Source: Fimbriimonadales bacterium
GTDB lineage: Bacteria; Armatimonadota; Fimbriimonadia; Fimbriimonadales; ATM1
Direction of reading: 5' to 3'
Assembly (NCBI GenBank): GCA_026129745.1
Contig: JAHCHL010000010.1
Coordinates: forward strand, 53,575 to 117,574
DNA: 64,000 bases
Under the pieces are notes generated by a model. That model saw nothing but the letters and a program-made list of their open reading frames with translations. It was not told the origin of the DNA and made no database searches. The position numbers and the translations under genes were made by a program. Shown piece by piece: positions 53,390 to 61,950 of this stretch; the first letter of the stretch is position 1; each line of letters opens with the position of its first letter.

Positions 53390-54031
53390 ATGGAGAACAT
53401 TGATTGCCCTACAGCCAAGCAGTCGCTCCTTGCGTACCTCACTGGCCGACTCGATGGCACAGGAGAGGGCGCAGAGTTCGAGGCGCACGTCAAAGAATGC
53501 GATGTGTGCCGTTCACTGATCGGCGACCGGCGACGAGCGCTTCAACTGCTCATCGCAGCTATCGATGAGAAGCCAGAGAGCGTAACAACGCCGGCATCGG
53601 TGCCTGGCTTGAAGAAGGGCCAAATTCGACTGCTGGCAGTAAGCGGCGTACTTGCCGTTGGATTGATCTGCCTGAGTTATTTCGTGCAGCCTGGATCCTC
53701 GCTGCTCGGTGAAAAGTTTGGCGACGCCATGCCACCAGTCCAAAGGCCAACAGCATTGACAAGCGGTCCACCTCCTGACACGCGAGCACAGATTGCTGAA
53801 GAGACAGAGGAAGTCGTGGCAACGATGCCTGTCGTTTCCGAAGAGCCTGAGCCTCCGCCATCTGTCGCCGAGAAGCCTGCAAACGCCAAACCGCTGGAAA
53901 CCGCTTCAAAACCAAAACACAAGGCAACGCCCCGAAAGACTCAGCCGATCGCAAAGCCACCGGAAGTGAATCGAGTCGAAGTCTTCGATGCTTCTGGGAA
54001 AAAAGTGGGAGAAACCATCCGACCCAATTAG
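53390..54031 (+). CDS. Anti-sigma-factor-like zinc-finger membrane protein
   Basis: 213 residues. The first 45 residues match a zf-HC2 anti-sigma zinc finger (CPTAKQSLLAYLTGRLDG, then HVKECDVC with the H-x3-C-x2-C ligands). One membrane helix follows at about 80-97 (IRLLAVSGVLAVGLICLSYF), then a Pro/Lys/Glu-rich periplasmic tail ending VNRVEVFDASGKKVGETI. No sigma factor gene is adjacent. The STN-domain gene begins nine bases later on the same strand, so they are one operon. The layout recalls FecR-type regulators coupled to an envelope protein. Confidence 0.75.
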   Translation: MENIDCPTAKQSLLAYLTGRLDGTGEGAEFEAHVKECDVCRSLIGDRRRALQLLIAAIDEKPESVTTPASVPGLKKGQIRLLAVSGVLAVGLICLSYFVQPGSSLLGEKFGDAMPPVQRPTALTSGPPPDTRAQIAEETEEVVATMPVVSEEPEPPPSVAEKPANAKPLETASKPKHKATPRKTQPIAKPPEVNRVEVFDASGKKVGETIRPN

Positions 54032-54040
54032 GAGACCAAA

Positions 54041-54781
54041 ATGAAAAGCATCATCATCGCAACTGCCGTCCTTTTTTGCTCGCCATTTGCCGCTGCGCAA
54101 GGAAGCGGAGCAACAGCGACTTCACCAGACGGCAATGTGACCGTTACGTCAAACGGACTCGACGTGCGTACTGTCCTATACGACTTATTCAAGCAAGCCG
54201 ACAAGAGTTTTGTCAGCGATGTTGGAATGTACTTTTCCCTGTACCTTACGTTGAACAACGTGTCGTTCGATAAAGCTCTTGAAATGATTTGCAGAACCGC
54301 TGGCCTTAGTTTCACCATTGAGGACGGCGTGTACATTTTCTCTCGAACGAGAATTGGAAACTCTACGCAGCGAGCTTCGACGCCAAAGCCGCTCGACCCG
54401 TCCGTTTTGAATAAGCCGCTGACCATTCGAGTCGAGCAGATGGAGCTGAAATCTGTGCTCGAAGAGATTGGGAAACAAGTCGGGGTCCAAATTGAACTGG
54501 CTTCAAACGTGAAGCCCTTCAAAATCAATGCATACCTCATCGACACCACGCTCCGATTTGCATTGAACTCGATCACCCAATCCGCAAAGCTGATGTATAC
54601 GCTGACGGATTACGGCACGATCATGGTTAGCGACCCAGAGTCCCCAATTCAAACCAGTCAATCTGCAAACAGAAGCCACATCGAAGCAAAGCATCAATGT
54701 GGGCGATGCAAAGAGTTCGTGGAGGCAACCTGGAAATACTGCCCGAGCTGCGGCAACTTTCTAAAGTCAGCTTCGAACTAA
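54041..54781 (+). CDS. Secreted STN-domain protein with C-terminal zinc ribbon
   Basis: 246 residues with signal peptide (MKSIIIATAVLFCSPFAAAQ). Two secretin/TonB N-terminal (STN-like) units follow: about 38-100 (DVRTVLYDLFKQ, LTLNNVSFDKALEMICR) and about 125-205 (IRVEQMELKSVLEEIGKQVG, LIDTTLRFALNSI). The last 30 residues are a rubredoxin-like zinc ribbon (CGRCKEF, 10 residues, CPSCGNFL). STN domains normally sit at the N-terminus of TonB receptors or secretins; here there is no barrel or secretin, and the zinc ribbon is unusual for an exported protein. GGAGACC precedes ATG. Confidence 0.8.
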   Translation: MKSIIIATAVLFCSPFAAAQGSGATATSPDGNVTVTSNGLDVRTVLYDLFKQADKSFVSDVGMYFSLYLTLNNVSFDKALEMICRTAGLSFTIEDGVYIFSRTRIGNSTQRASTPKPLDPSVLNKPLTIRVEQMELKSVLEEIGKQVGVQIELASNVKPFKINAYLIDTTLRFALNSITQSAKLMYTLTDYGTIMVSDPESPIQTSQSANRSHIEAKHQCGRCKEFVEATWKYCPSCGNFLKSASN

Positions 54782-54813
54782 TCGACTTTGTCCCTCCCCA
54801 CACGCACCCCTAA

Positions 54814-54845
54814 GGGCCCCGACTTAGTCGGGGCCCGGGCTTTGT
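54814..54845. terminator. Bidirectional terminator between STN and HDOD genes
   Basis: GGGCCCCGA (54814-54822) and TCGGGGCCC (54828-54836) pair perfectly around a five-base loop; the + strand continues GGGCTTTGTG. It lies between convergent genes and can serve both. Confidence 0.75.
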
Positions 54846-54914
54846 GTCAAGGGACTTAGGTTTCGTCCCAACGCACTGCCTATTCGACGCAACTATCAAT
54901 TGAAGGAACGAATT

Positions 54915-55811
54915 TCACGCAGCTTTTGAAAAGAGTGCGCCCACAAGCTCATCAACTTGAGGAGCTAAGACAGACTGAAGTATCTCGAACTCTTCGTCCG
55001 GAATTCCAACTTCTGCTTCCGCCTCGACCGGCCGCTCTGGATCGGTTTCCCAACTTTCCATGGTTGCACCCATACGGTGCGCAAGATAGTCTGCATAGGC
55101 GACGCAAGTCAGCACTGTGTACTCCTCTTCATATGCCCACGGCTCATGAATGTGGCTGAACGCTTTGTGGAATTCTTCTGCAAGCCCCCAGGTTCTTGCC
55201 GCGGACGCACAAAGGAGCTCATGCGGTTTGCCATAGATCTGGCGGAACGCAGAACCAAGCGTGCACTTCGCTCGCTCAGCGAATCGATGAATCCTGAAGT
55301 AGTCAGGTGGAGCAACGAACGCCAGCAGCGCAAGTCCCAAAGAACTTAGAAGGCCCAATGCAAACACTTCATCGGCTGACCATTGCGAGTCGAACGGCTC
55401 CGACTTCTGTCTGCGAGAGTAAAGATATCGAGATAGAAACGCAACAGTCGTCGAGTGGCGCGCAAATCGTTCGGCATCGAACTCCTCGACCAAAGGGCTC
55501 TTCTTAAGCAAGTGCCGAACCATCAATGAAGTCGCCAGCGATTTGACTGCTTTGAAGCCAATCACCATGATCGCCCCGCGAATTGACGAGTACGCTGGCG
55601 AGGTTTGGCCTGGGAGCCTTACTGCAGCTATGCGCAAAAACTCGGCCGTTAGTCCGGGGTCAGCTTGGATGATGCGTTCGAGCTCCGAAGCGGTAGCATC
55701 GCCTTTGTCAATGGCTTTGATCAGTTCCGCCGTCGTCGTTGGCAGTACGGGCAATGAGGTCGCCCTTCTAAACAATAAGTCGAGTCGTTCGTAGTCTTGA
55801 CGGTGATCCAT
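54915..55811 (-). CDS. HDOD domain protein
   Basis: 298 residues. The HDOD region covers about residues 15-240: SLPVLPTTTAELIKAI, IIQADPGLTAEFLRIA, SIRGAIMVIGFKAVKSLAT and a helical part without the catalytic HD residues. This fits the HDOD family, which signals without known enzyme activity and is often linked to motility and cyclic dinucleotide signalling. There is no additional receiver domain. It begins with MDHRQDYERL. Confidence 0.85.
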   Translation of the reverse strand: MDHRQDYERLDLLFRRATSLPVLPTTTAELIKAIDKGDATASELERIIQADPGLTAEFLRIAAVRLPGQTSPAYSSIRGAIMVIGFKAVKSLATSLMVRHLLKKSPLVEEFDAERFARHSTTVAFLSRYLYSRRQKSEPFDSQWSADEVFALGLLSSLGLALLAFVAPPDYFRIHRFAERAKCTLGSAFRQIYGKPHELLCASAARTWGLAEEFHKAFSHIHEPWAYEEEYTVLTCVAYADYLAHRMGATMESWETDPERPVEAEAEVGIPDEEFEILQSVLAPQVDELVGALFSKAA

Positions 55812-55940
55812 GAGTTATCCCTCCCGGCCCCCGTCGTGGGTTGGCCTATTCACGCACTCAGTTCTTGGAGATCCAACATCGGCTTGGCTCCAATGAATCT
55901 ATTCCATGTTTTCAAGAGTTTCTGTAGATACTAAAGAGCT

Positions 55941-55965
55941 AGGCCCCAGCTTAAAGCCGGGGCCT
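55941..55965 (-). terminator. Terminator after the second PEP-CTERM gene
   Basis: AGGCCCC and GGGGCCT pair (55941-55965) with an inner GC/GC pair and a TTAAA loop, 20 bases after the stop of the PEP-CTERM gene. The minus strand continues AGCTCTTTAG. Confidence 0.75.
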
Positions 55966-55985
55966 GACATCGTGAGGCGAGTCGA

Positions 55986-56615
55986 TCACCTACGCTTGCG
56001 CTTCGCCAGGAAAGCGATGCCTGCGCCTACGATAAGCAATGTTGCGGGTTCCGGCACTACCGACATTTCAAAGTTGTCCACCAGCTGATATAGGTCAGCC
56101 GGAATCGTGAATGGCCTGGTTATCCGAACACCGACATTATAGTTCTGGCTGACGGCCGGGGTGTAAACCCCAGTCAAGTGTCCGTACTTGGGAGTCGTAC
56201 TGCTTGTCGAGCCGGCCATGCCGGTTGCAAGGACTGTGCCGTCGACAATCAGCTCAAAAATGCCGCCTTGAGCATTTCCCGTAGTAGTGGTCTCCCTGAT
56301 GGCCGCCCAATCCATATCGAACGTGTATTCGAGTCCAGCGTTTAGTGCGATGGACTGCGTCAGTTCAATCCCGGCGGGCACACCCGACTGGAATGTAACT
56401 TGACCGACTCGGAATCTTGCAGCCAAAGACGCGCCAAGCGGACCCGGGCCGTCGATATCGAACAAGACTATCTCCTGGGCGAGGGTCTGCCCATTTGCCG
56501 TATTGGTTATCACCCAGGGAGCAAAATTGCCGGTTTCGAAATCACCGTTGACGAACGACAAACCTGCACCCGGAAGCAAAAGCGCAGCTATTCCAATTAG
56601 CAGCTTAGGCCTCAT
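55986..56615 (-). CDS. PEP-CTERM sorting-domain protein
   Basis: 209 residues. Signal peptide MRPKLLIGIAALLLPGAGLS, then NGDFETGNFAPWVITN, the start of a common carbohydrate-binding-like beta-sandwich in this class. The end VVPEPATLLIVGAGIAFLA followed by KRKRR is the PEP-CTERM tripartite signal. The ATG at 56615 is chosen for its signal peptide and the GGAGG before it. A terminator follows. It shares its sorting signal with the protein at 29285 but not its main domain. Confidence 0.92.
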   Translation of the reverse strand: MRPKLLIGIAALLLPGAGLSFVNGDFETGNFAPWVITNTANGQTLAQEIVLFDIDGPGPLGASLAARFRVGQVTFQSGVPAGIELTQSIALNAGLEYTFDMDWAAIRETTTTGNAQGGIFELIVDGTVLATGMAGSTSSTTPKYGHLTGVYTPAVSQNYNVGVRITRPFTIPADLYQLVDNFEMSVVPEPATLLIVGAGIAFLAKRKRR

Positions 56616-56706
56616 TAGTCCTAATCCTCCTTTCAAGGGCAAGCCAGCCCCTGATCACAACAAGTATACAGCGAAAATTTCGAGGTGATCCTAGTAATTT
56701 TTCCAG

Positions 56707-58011
56707 TTATCGGAAGAAGTCGAAGGCCTCCAACCGATCCCTGACCGATTTGAGGAAGGCGCCGGCCAGCATCCCGTCGATGATTCGATGATCATAGGAC
56801 AGAACCAGGTGCATGATCGGACGAATCGCTAAGGATCCGTTGATAGCGACCGGAGTGTCCTGAATAGCATAGGTGCCGATGATCGAACCCTGGCCAGGCG
56901 GGATCATCGGGGTGCCAAACAGGGCACCATAGGTCCCTGGGTTCGTTATCGTGGAGGTGCCACCTTGAATCTCCGAAAGGTCCAGCTTATTGTCTCGCGC
57001 CCGCTGGGCGATCCCTTCCAACTCCCTGGCAATCTCGATCAGATTCTTCTTATGCGCATCTCGAATCACCGGCACGATCAACCCTTGGCTGCCGTCGCCC
57101 AAGGCAACCGCGACGCCCATATGCACCGCGTTGTTTCGAATCAGCCTGCCGTCATCTGCGACTGCGCTGTTGACCATTGGGAACTGAACCAGCGATTCAA
57201 CAATGGCCTTGATGAAGAATGGAGTATAAGTCAGTCTAACACCGTGCGTTTGTTGGAATGAGTCTTTGTTGACTTTTCGGAACTCAACAAGCTTTGTCAT
57301 GTCGACAGCAGTCACTGTGGAAACGCTCGGAATCTGGTGCGCCTTCGTCATCGCATCGGCGATCGCTTTGCGCATCCCCGTAAGTGTAATGATTTCCTGG
57401 TCGGGCCTTGGCTTCGTTGGCTCGATTGTTGGCTCCGACTCTTGTACTGCCGGCTTGGCTTCACGGGCAGTTACGGGCGCAGTCGCCGTTCTCTGCCCCA
57501 AGTAAGCTTCTAAGTCTCGCTTAGTCACTCGTCCGCCTTCACCTGATCCAGAAATCGATCCAAGTTCAGCATCGCTAACCTGATGTTCTTTTGCCATCGC
57601 GCGAACGACTGGCGTAAACCACTTCCTACCATTTGAAGCGCTTTCCTGAACCGGATGCGAGGTGACAGTTGGCGCCACAGACTCTTCCGGTGTGGACTCA
57701 GCGCGGGCCGGAACTGGCGCAACCGATTCCTTGGGCGGTGCGGGACTTCCTGTTTTGTTGTCTGAGACTTCGTCTGGGGATCCGATAAGACCGAGCGGTT
57801 CGAAAACCTTGACGTTCTCGCCCTCGGGAACAAGGATCTTGATGAGAGTTCCAGACGCGGGGGCCTGAAGTTCCGTGTTCACCTTGTCCGTCATGATTTC
57901 GACGACAGGCTCATCTTCCTTAACGCTGTCGCCCACCTGCTTCAGCCACCTGCTGACGGTTCCTTCGTGGACGCTCTCGCCCAACTCGGGCATCAAAATC
58001 TGTTCTGGCAT
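56707..58011 (-). CDS. 2-oxoacid dehydrogenase complex E2 (dihydrolipoamide acyltransferase)
   Basis: 434 residues. One lipoyl domain (about 1-78; EIMTDKVNTELQAP with the lipoylated Lys near residue 43) is followed by a Pro/Ala/Ser-rich linker, a peripheral subunit-binding domain (about 133-172; VVRAMAKEHQVSDAELGSI) and the catalytic domain (about 195-434), in which SYDHRIIDG carries the active-site His408. It transfers an acyl group to CoA. The gene begins directly after the E1 beta stop. The substrate, branched-chain oxoacid or pyruvate, is not decided by sequence alone. Confidence 0.96.
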   Translation of the reverse strand: MPEQILMPELGESVHEGTVSRWLKQVGDSVKEDEPVVEIMTDKVNTELQAPASGTLIKILVPEGENVKVFEPLGLIGSPDEVSDNKTGSPAPPKESVAPVPARAESTPEESVAPTVTSHPVQESASNGRKWFTPVVRAMAKEHQVSDAELGSISGSGEGGRVTKRDLEAYLGQRTATAPVTAREAKPAVQESEPTIEPTKPRPDQEIITLTGMRKAIADAMTKAHQIPSVSTVTAVDMTKLVEFRKVNKDSFQQTHGVRLTYTPFFIKAIVESLVQFPMVNSAVADDGRLIRNNAVHMGVAVALGDGSQGLIVPVIRDAHKKNLIEIARELEGIAQRARDNKLDLSEIQGGTSTITNPGTYGALFGTPMIPPGQGSIIGTYAIQDTPVAINGSLAIRPIMHLVLSYDHRIIDGMLAGAFLKSVRDRLEAFDFFR

Positions 58012-59022
58012 TTAGTAGTTCACCGCGCGCTTCGCAGCTTCGTAGATGTCGTCTACACTTGGCAATACCGCAAGTTCGAGCGGCTTAACCCAAGGCACTG
58101 GAGTATCTGTTCTCGTCACTCTCGCCGGCGGCGCATCCAAGTATTCGAATGCATATTCGTTGACTCTCGCCAAGATCTCTCCTGCGAATCCACAAGTCAT
58201 GGGAGCCTCGTTTACGGCAATTACTCGATTCGTTTTCTTGATGGAATTGAGAATGGCTTCATCGTCGAGTGGAACAAGCGATCGCAAGTCGATGATCTCT
58301 GCTTCAATTCCCTCTTCCGCGAGCTTAACCGCAGCTTCCAAACAAAAGTAGACCATATTGCCATAGGTCACAAACGTTAGGTCGCTGCCTTCCCTTGCAA
58401 TTCTCGCTTTCCCTAAGGGAACAGTATAGTCCCCACCTGGAATCTGCTCTTCGATTTCTCGCTTGCGATAAAGCTCTTTCACTTCATAAAAAATGCATGG
58501 GTTGTTGTCGCGCAAGCAAGTTTTTAGCAATCCGTAAGCATCGCTCGGAGTGCTTGGGCAAACGACTCGAAGCCCAGGTGAATGCGCGAACCACGCTTCG
58601 TTTTGTTGGCTGTGATAGGGTCCGCCGCCGCCATAACCGCCGCTGGGTCCGCGAATGACCATTGGAAGCGAAACTTTGCCTGCCGTTCGATAGTGCATCG
58701 TTGCAGCGTTGTTGACGATTTGATCGAATCCGCATGAAATGAAGTCGATAAACTGCATCTCGGCCATCACGGGTCGTCCGCGCATGGACATTCCAACGGC
58801 TGCGCCAACAATAAGCGCCTCTGATATCGGAGCATCGATCACCCTTTCAGCGCCAAAGCGGTCTTGAAGGCCCTCCGTGACTCCGAACGCTCCGCCAAGA
58901 ATGCCGATGTCTTCGCCAATGCAGACCATTCCTGGCTCGCGCTCCATCTCTTCAAAGAGCGCCTGCTTGATGGCGGTGAGCATATTGACAGTCTGCGTAC
59001 CTTCTGCGATCACAGCGCTCAT
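58012..59022 (-). CDS. 2-oxoacid dehydrogenase E1 component, beta subunit
   Basis: 336 residues. The family blocks are NMLTAIKQALFEEMEREPG, GEDIGILGGAFGVTEGL, DAPISEALIVGAAVGMSMRG, FIDFISCGFDQIVNNAA and GPSGGYGGGGPYHSQ, all thiamine diphosphate E1 beta features. The start at 59022 overlaps the E1 alpha stop as ATGA. With E1 alpha it forms the thiamine-dependent decarboxylating part of a branched-chain, pyruvate or acetoin dehydrogenase complex. Confidence 0.96.
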   Translation of the reverse strand: MSAVIAEGTQTVNMLTAIKQALFEEMEREPGMVCIGEDIGILGGAFGVTEGLQDRFGAERVIDAPISEALIVGAAVGMSMRGRPVMAEMQFIDFISCGFDQIVNNAATMHYRTAGKVSLPMVIRGPSGGYGGGGPYHSQQNEAWFAHSPGLRVVCPSTPSDAYGLLKTCLRDNNPCIFYEVKELYRKREIEEQIPGGDYTVPLGKARIAREGSDLTFVTYGNMVYFCLEAAVKLAEEGIEAEIIDLRSLVPLDDEAILNSIKKTNRVIAVNEAPMTCGFAGEILARVNEYAFEYLDAPPARVTRTDTPVPWVKPLELAVLPSVDDIYEAAKRAVNY

Positions 59023-60158
59023 CTTCTCGGCTCCGCAAACACCCACTTCGTCGCTTCGCTCGCCTCAGGTAAAGGAGAATCGAGCGCAAACTCCACGCCC
59101 TTTTTCATGATGTCAACGACATCCGGAGGAAAGTCTTCATCGGTCGTTTCGTTGGCATGCTTCCCTTCTGGGCTGTACTTTTTTGCTTCAGCTTTCGTCA
59201 ATATGCCTTTCTCGACCAAGTACTTCTTGAACACTGCGATCGGGTCACGGCTCCTGCCCTTCTCGACCTCGTCCGCACCCCGATACTTCGCAGCTCGATC
59301 ATCGTCGTGATCCCCGTGCCCGTATGCCCTAAATGTCTTGCACTCGATTAGACTCGGGCCTTTGCCCGCGCGCCCTCGCTCTACCGCCCACATCGTCTTG
59401 TCGAGCACATCGAGAACGTCTTGGCCATCAGCGATTAGCCCTGGAATATCATATCCCTTGGCCCTATCGGCAACATCTTCAACCGGACTGCCGAGCTCGA
59501 GAGGAGTTCCATATGCCCACTGGTTGTTTTCGATGATCGTAACCACCGCCAACTTATGAATCGCAGCAAAATTGATCGCTTCATGAAAGACGCCTTGCGA
59601 CGTCGAGCCTTCACCATTGTAAGTGAGGCATACAGTATCCTCACCCTTTAGTTTCGCGTCGTAGACAACTCCCGCTGCTACGGGAATCGTGCCCGCAAGC
59701 ATGCTAGTCGAACAGATGATCCCCTTGCTTGCATCACCGATGTGAGACCAGTTATCGCGCGCCCTTCCAGGTGCAGTCGCGCGGCCCCAAACTTGTGCGC
59801 ACACCTCACCAATCGACATGCCCATTCGATCATCATTGTCCCAATTGCCACGGAGATCCTTCAGGAAGAAAGCGGGCATGTCTCGGTGAATCGGAGAAAT
59901 CCAATCGCTGGGTCGAAGGCCATAAAGCGTTCCGACAAGGATTGCCTCCTGGTTATGGGAAGAATAGAGGGTGCCGCGCAATCTGCCACGGCGCTTTTCC
60001 TTGATCAGTCGCACGTCGAAGTAACGCGCAAGGTAAAGCTGCTTCAGTATTTCAAGGTGGTCTTGCTCAGAGAGTCCGTCACGCGCGCGCAAAGGGCGCT
60101 GCTCCGTGTCGGTGCCCTTGTCTCCGGCATTGGCAACCACCGACCTTTTGGAATTCAA
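59019..60158 (-). CDS. 2-oxoacid dehydrogenase E1 component, alpha subunit
   Basis: 379 residues with the thiamine diphosphate motif GEGSTSQGVFHEAINFA and IIENNQWAYGT (GDG...NN form). RAYGHGDHDDDRAAKYRG is close to the usual AHSTSDD region, and LYSSHNQEAILVG belongs to the N-terminal part. First of three genes E1 alpha, E1 beta, E2. No lipoamide dehydrogenase (E3) is in the window, so E3 must be encoded elsewhere. Confidence 0.96.
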   Translation of the reverse strand: MNSKRSVVANAGDKGTDTEQRPLRARDGLSEQDHLEILKQLYLARYFDVRLIKEKRRGRLRGTLYSSHNQEAILVGTLYGLRPSDWISPIHRDMPAFFLKDLRGNWDNDDRMGMSIGEVCAQVWGRATAPGRARDNWSHIGDASKGIICSTSMLAGTIPVAAGVVYDAKLKGEDTVCLTYNGEGSTSQGVFHEAINFAAIHKLAVVTIIENNQWAYGTPLELGSPVEDVADRAKGYDIPGLIADGQDVLDVLDKTMWAVERGRAGKGPSLIECKTFRAYGHGDHDDDRAAKYRGADEVEKGRSRDPIAVFKKYLVEKGILTKAEAKKYSPEGKHANETTDEDFPPDVVDIMKKGVEFALDSPLPEASEATKWVFAEPRR

Positions 60159-60259
60159 TTTTGACTCCTATGACCCATCCTTGGGGTCGGAGATTATACC
60201 GAATCGGATTAGGGTGGGTGCTCAAAAAGTGCCCAAAAATTGGAAACATTGAGTGGAGC

Positions 60260-61003
60260 ATGACAAGTCTAATAGCCGTGCGACCAATATCACTCGCCCT
60301 TTTCGGATTGGCCTCAGTTGGCTTTGCCCAGCCCGTTGAGGATGCCTATCAGCAGATCGAGCTTTCCCTGACTCAGACCCAGGGGGCCATTCGTGTCCAA
60401 ATACAGGCAATCGGGTGGGTGACGACTGGGTCGAACACCACACAGCTCGAAACCCGTATTTGGCGAGAGACCCGAAACGAGCCGGACACCTTCCCCGACC
60501 GGCTCTTCGTGCAGTCCTTCGTCGACGGCCAACTGCGAACGTCCGTGGTGGCCGACGGTAAGCAAATCTGGCGCTATGACCATGTCAAGAAGGAGTTCTC
60601 GTTCATTCCACAAGGCGGTGGGATTGCAGATGCGGTGTCCTCGGCCGTCGCTTGGAGCCGCCAAGACGCACAGAGACCCCTCAGGCTACTGATTCGCAAG
60701 AACTACCGATGGTTAACCATGCCAGATGGAACGCTTACGCCTTACGGAGCCGCAATTTGGCAACTCAGTCAGAAGGGTCAGAATTGGCGAGGCACCAACC
60801 TGTATTGGTACTTCACACCCACACAGGCCCTGGATCGCCTCGAAATCCACGAAAGGTTCGACCTGCCGGGTGGAGTTTTGCAGGAGTCGTACATGGATGT
60901 CAGACTCAACTATCCGACCACTCCATTCACGTTCGACTTCAAGCTTAACCTGCCGAGCGATGCAAAACCTGCCCAAGACCTCCCCCGCCGGATAGTCGGC
61001 TAA
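60260..61003 (+). CDS. Hypothetical secreted protein (LolA/DUF2092-like)
   Basis: 247 residues with a signal peptide (about 1-26, RPISLALFGLASVGFAQ). The rest is beta-rich: TRIWRETRNEPDTFPDRLF, then SVVADGKQIWRYDHVKKEF and DRLEIHERFDLPGG. This resembles outer-membrane lipoprotein carrier-like folds (DUF2092), in which a hydrophobic half-barrel binds lipid, but the match is loose. I take ATG at 60260 over a start at 60161 because it begins the signal peptide. The end overlaps the convergent GT2 gene by four bases. Confidence 0.75.
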   Translation: MTSLIAVRPISLALFGLASVGFAQPVEDAYQQIELSLTQTQGAIRVQIQAIGWVTTGSNTTQLETRIWRETRNEPDTFPDRLFVQSFVDGQLRTSVVADGKQIWRYDHVKKEFSFIPQGGGIADAVSSAVAWSRQDAQRPLRLLIRKNYRWLTMPDGTLTPYGAAIWQLSQKGQNWRGTNLYWYFTPTQALDRLEIHERFDLPGGVLQESYMDVRLNYPTTPFTFDFKLNLPSDAKPAQDLPRRIVG

Positions 61004-61950
61004 AGAAGACGCCGCCTGATCGGCAAAGGAGCGAAGGTCAATAGGTATCGCAGCGCAGACTTAACACGCCTTGGATTCAGCTTGAGCGACTGTTTGAAGC
61101 ACGCCCTCGCTTCAGTTGGATTGTCGGCAATTGAGTGGAGGGAACCGAGACAGGCTAAGCTGTGTGCAAGTGATCGCTTCATTGCAGACTCATCGCTTGC
61201 ACTAACCAACAGTTCTTGCGCTCTCTCACGATGCCGCTCTCGAATCAACTGCTCTTCACGCCGAGTCGTTTCAGTTGCATAAATCGTGTTGGCGCCATGG
61301 ACTCGATAGAGTGTTAGCTTCTCGTCGACAAAGCCAACATTCCCCGCTTCAGCAAGCCTCAACCACATATCCCAATCTCCTAAGTTTCGGAAACTACCGT
61401 CGAATCCGCCAACTTTCTTCGCATACGATGTTCGCATCACAACGGAACTTGCTATAGCAGAGTTGTTTGCGACAAAAGTGTGCAGTATCTTGCCGATCTC
61501 GGTTCTCGGAAACTCAAAGCCCATCGGTGCGCCAGCAATCTCAACGTCATTCTCATCGATAAACCAACCGTAGGTATGGCAAAAGGCCATGTCTGGGTCC
61601 GACTCAAGCAAAGCGACTTGTCGATCCAATTTCTCTGGCCTCCAAAGATCGTCGCTATTCAAGACTGCGACGTATTCTCCAGTCGCGGCATCGAGTGCAC
61701 GATTCAATGCAGGATAGGTCCCAACATTTGGATTATTAACGATGAGCCTAATTTTGTCTCCATAAGAGTGCAGTATCTCAAGAGAACTGTCAGCGCTCGA
61801 ATCGTCGACAACAATGACTTCCAAGTCACCATACGTCTGCTTAAGTGCAGAATCCACGCACGCACGGATGTAGCGTTCGTGATTGTAACTTGTGATGAGG
61901 ACGCTGACCTTAGACAAGTTGCTTACTGTGATCGCACGCGAATGACCCAA
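61000..61950 (-). CDS. Family 2 glycosyltransferase
   Basis: 316 residues. A GT-A domain: VSVLITSYNHERYIRACVDS, LEVIVVDDSSADSS, then the NSDDLWRPEKLDR metal-binding motif (DxD region) and GSFRNLGDWDMWLRLAEAG. A C-terminal extension with tetratricopeptide-like helices (about 250-316) follows. It adds a sugar to a polysaccharide or lipid carrier. The start is uncertain: TTG at 61950 or TTG at 61917, and no ATG is available; it overlaps the lipoprotein gene upstream by up to 28 bases. Confidence 0.9.
   Translation of the reverse strand: MGHSRAITVSNLSKVSVLITSYNHERYIRACVDSALKQTYGDLEVIVVDDSSADSSLEILHSYGDKIRLIVNNPNVGTYPALNRALDAATGEYVAVLNSDDLWRPEKLDRQVALLESDPDMAFCHTYGWFIDENDVEIAGAPMGFEFPRTEIGKILHTFVANNSAIASSVVMRTSYAKKVGGFDGSFRNLGDWDMWLRLAEAGNVGFVDEKLTLYRVHGANTIYATETTRREEQLIRERHRERAQELLVSASDESAMKRSLAHSLACLGSLHSIADNPTEARACFKQSLKLNPRRVKSALRYLLTFAPLPIRRRLL

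Noticed and set aside
53214..53519. Open frame of 101 codons before and across the start of the anti-sigma-like gene, considered as a lost sigma factor
   Set aside because: It shows no sigma70 region 2 or 4 pattern and overlaps two well-supported genes.
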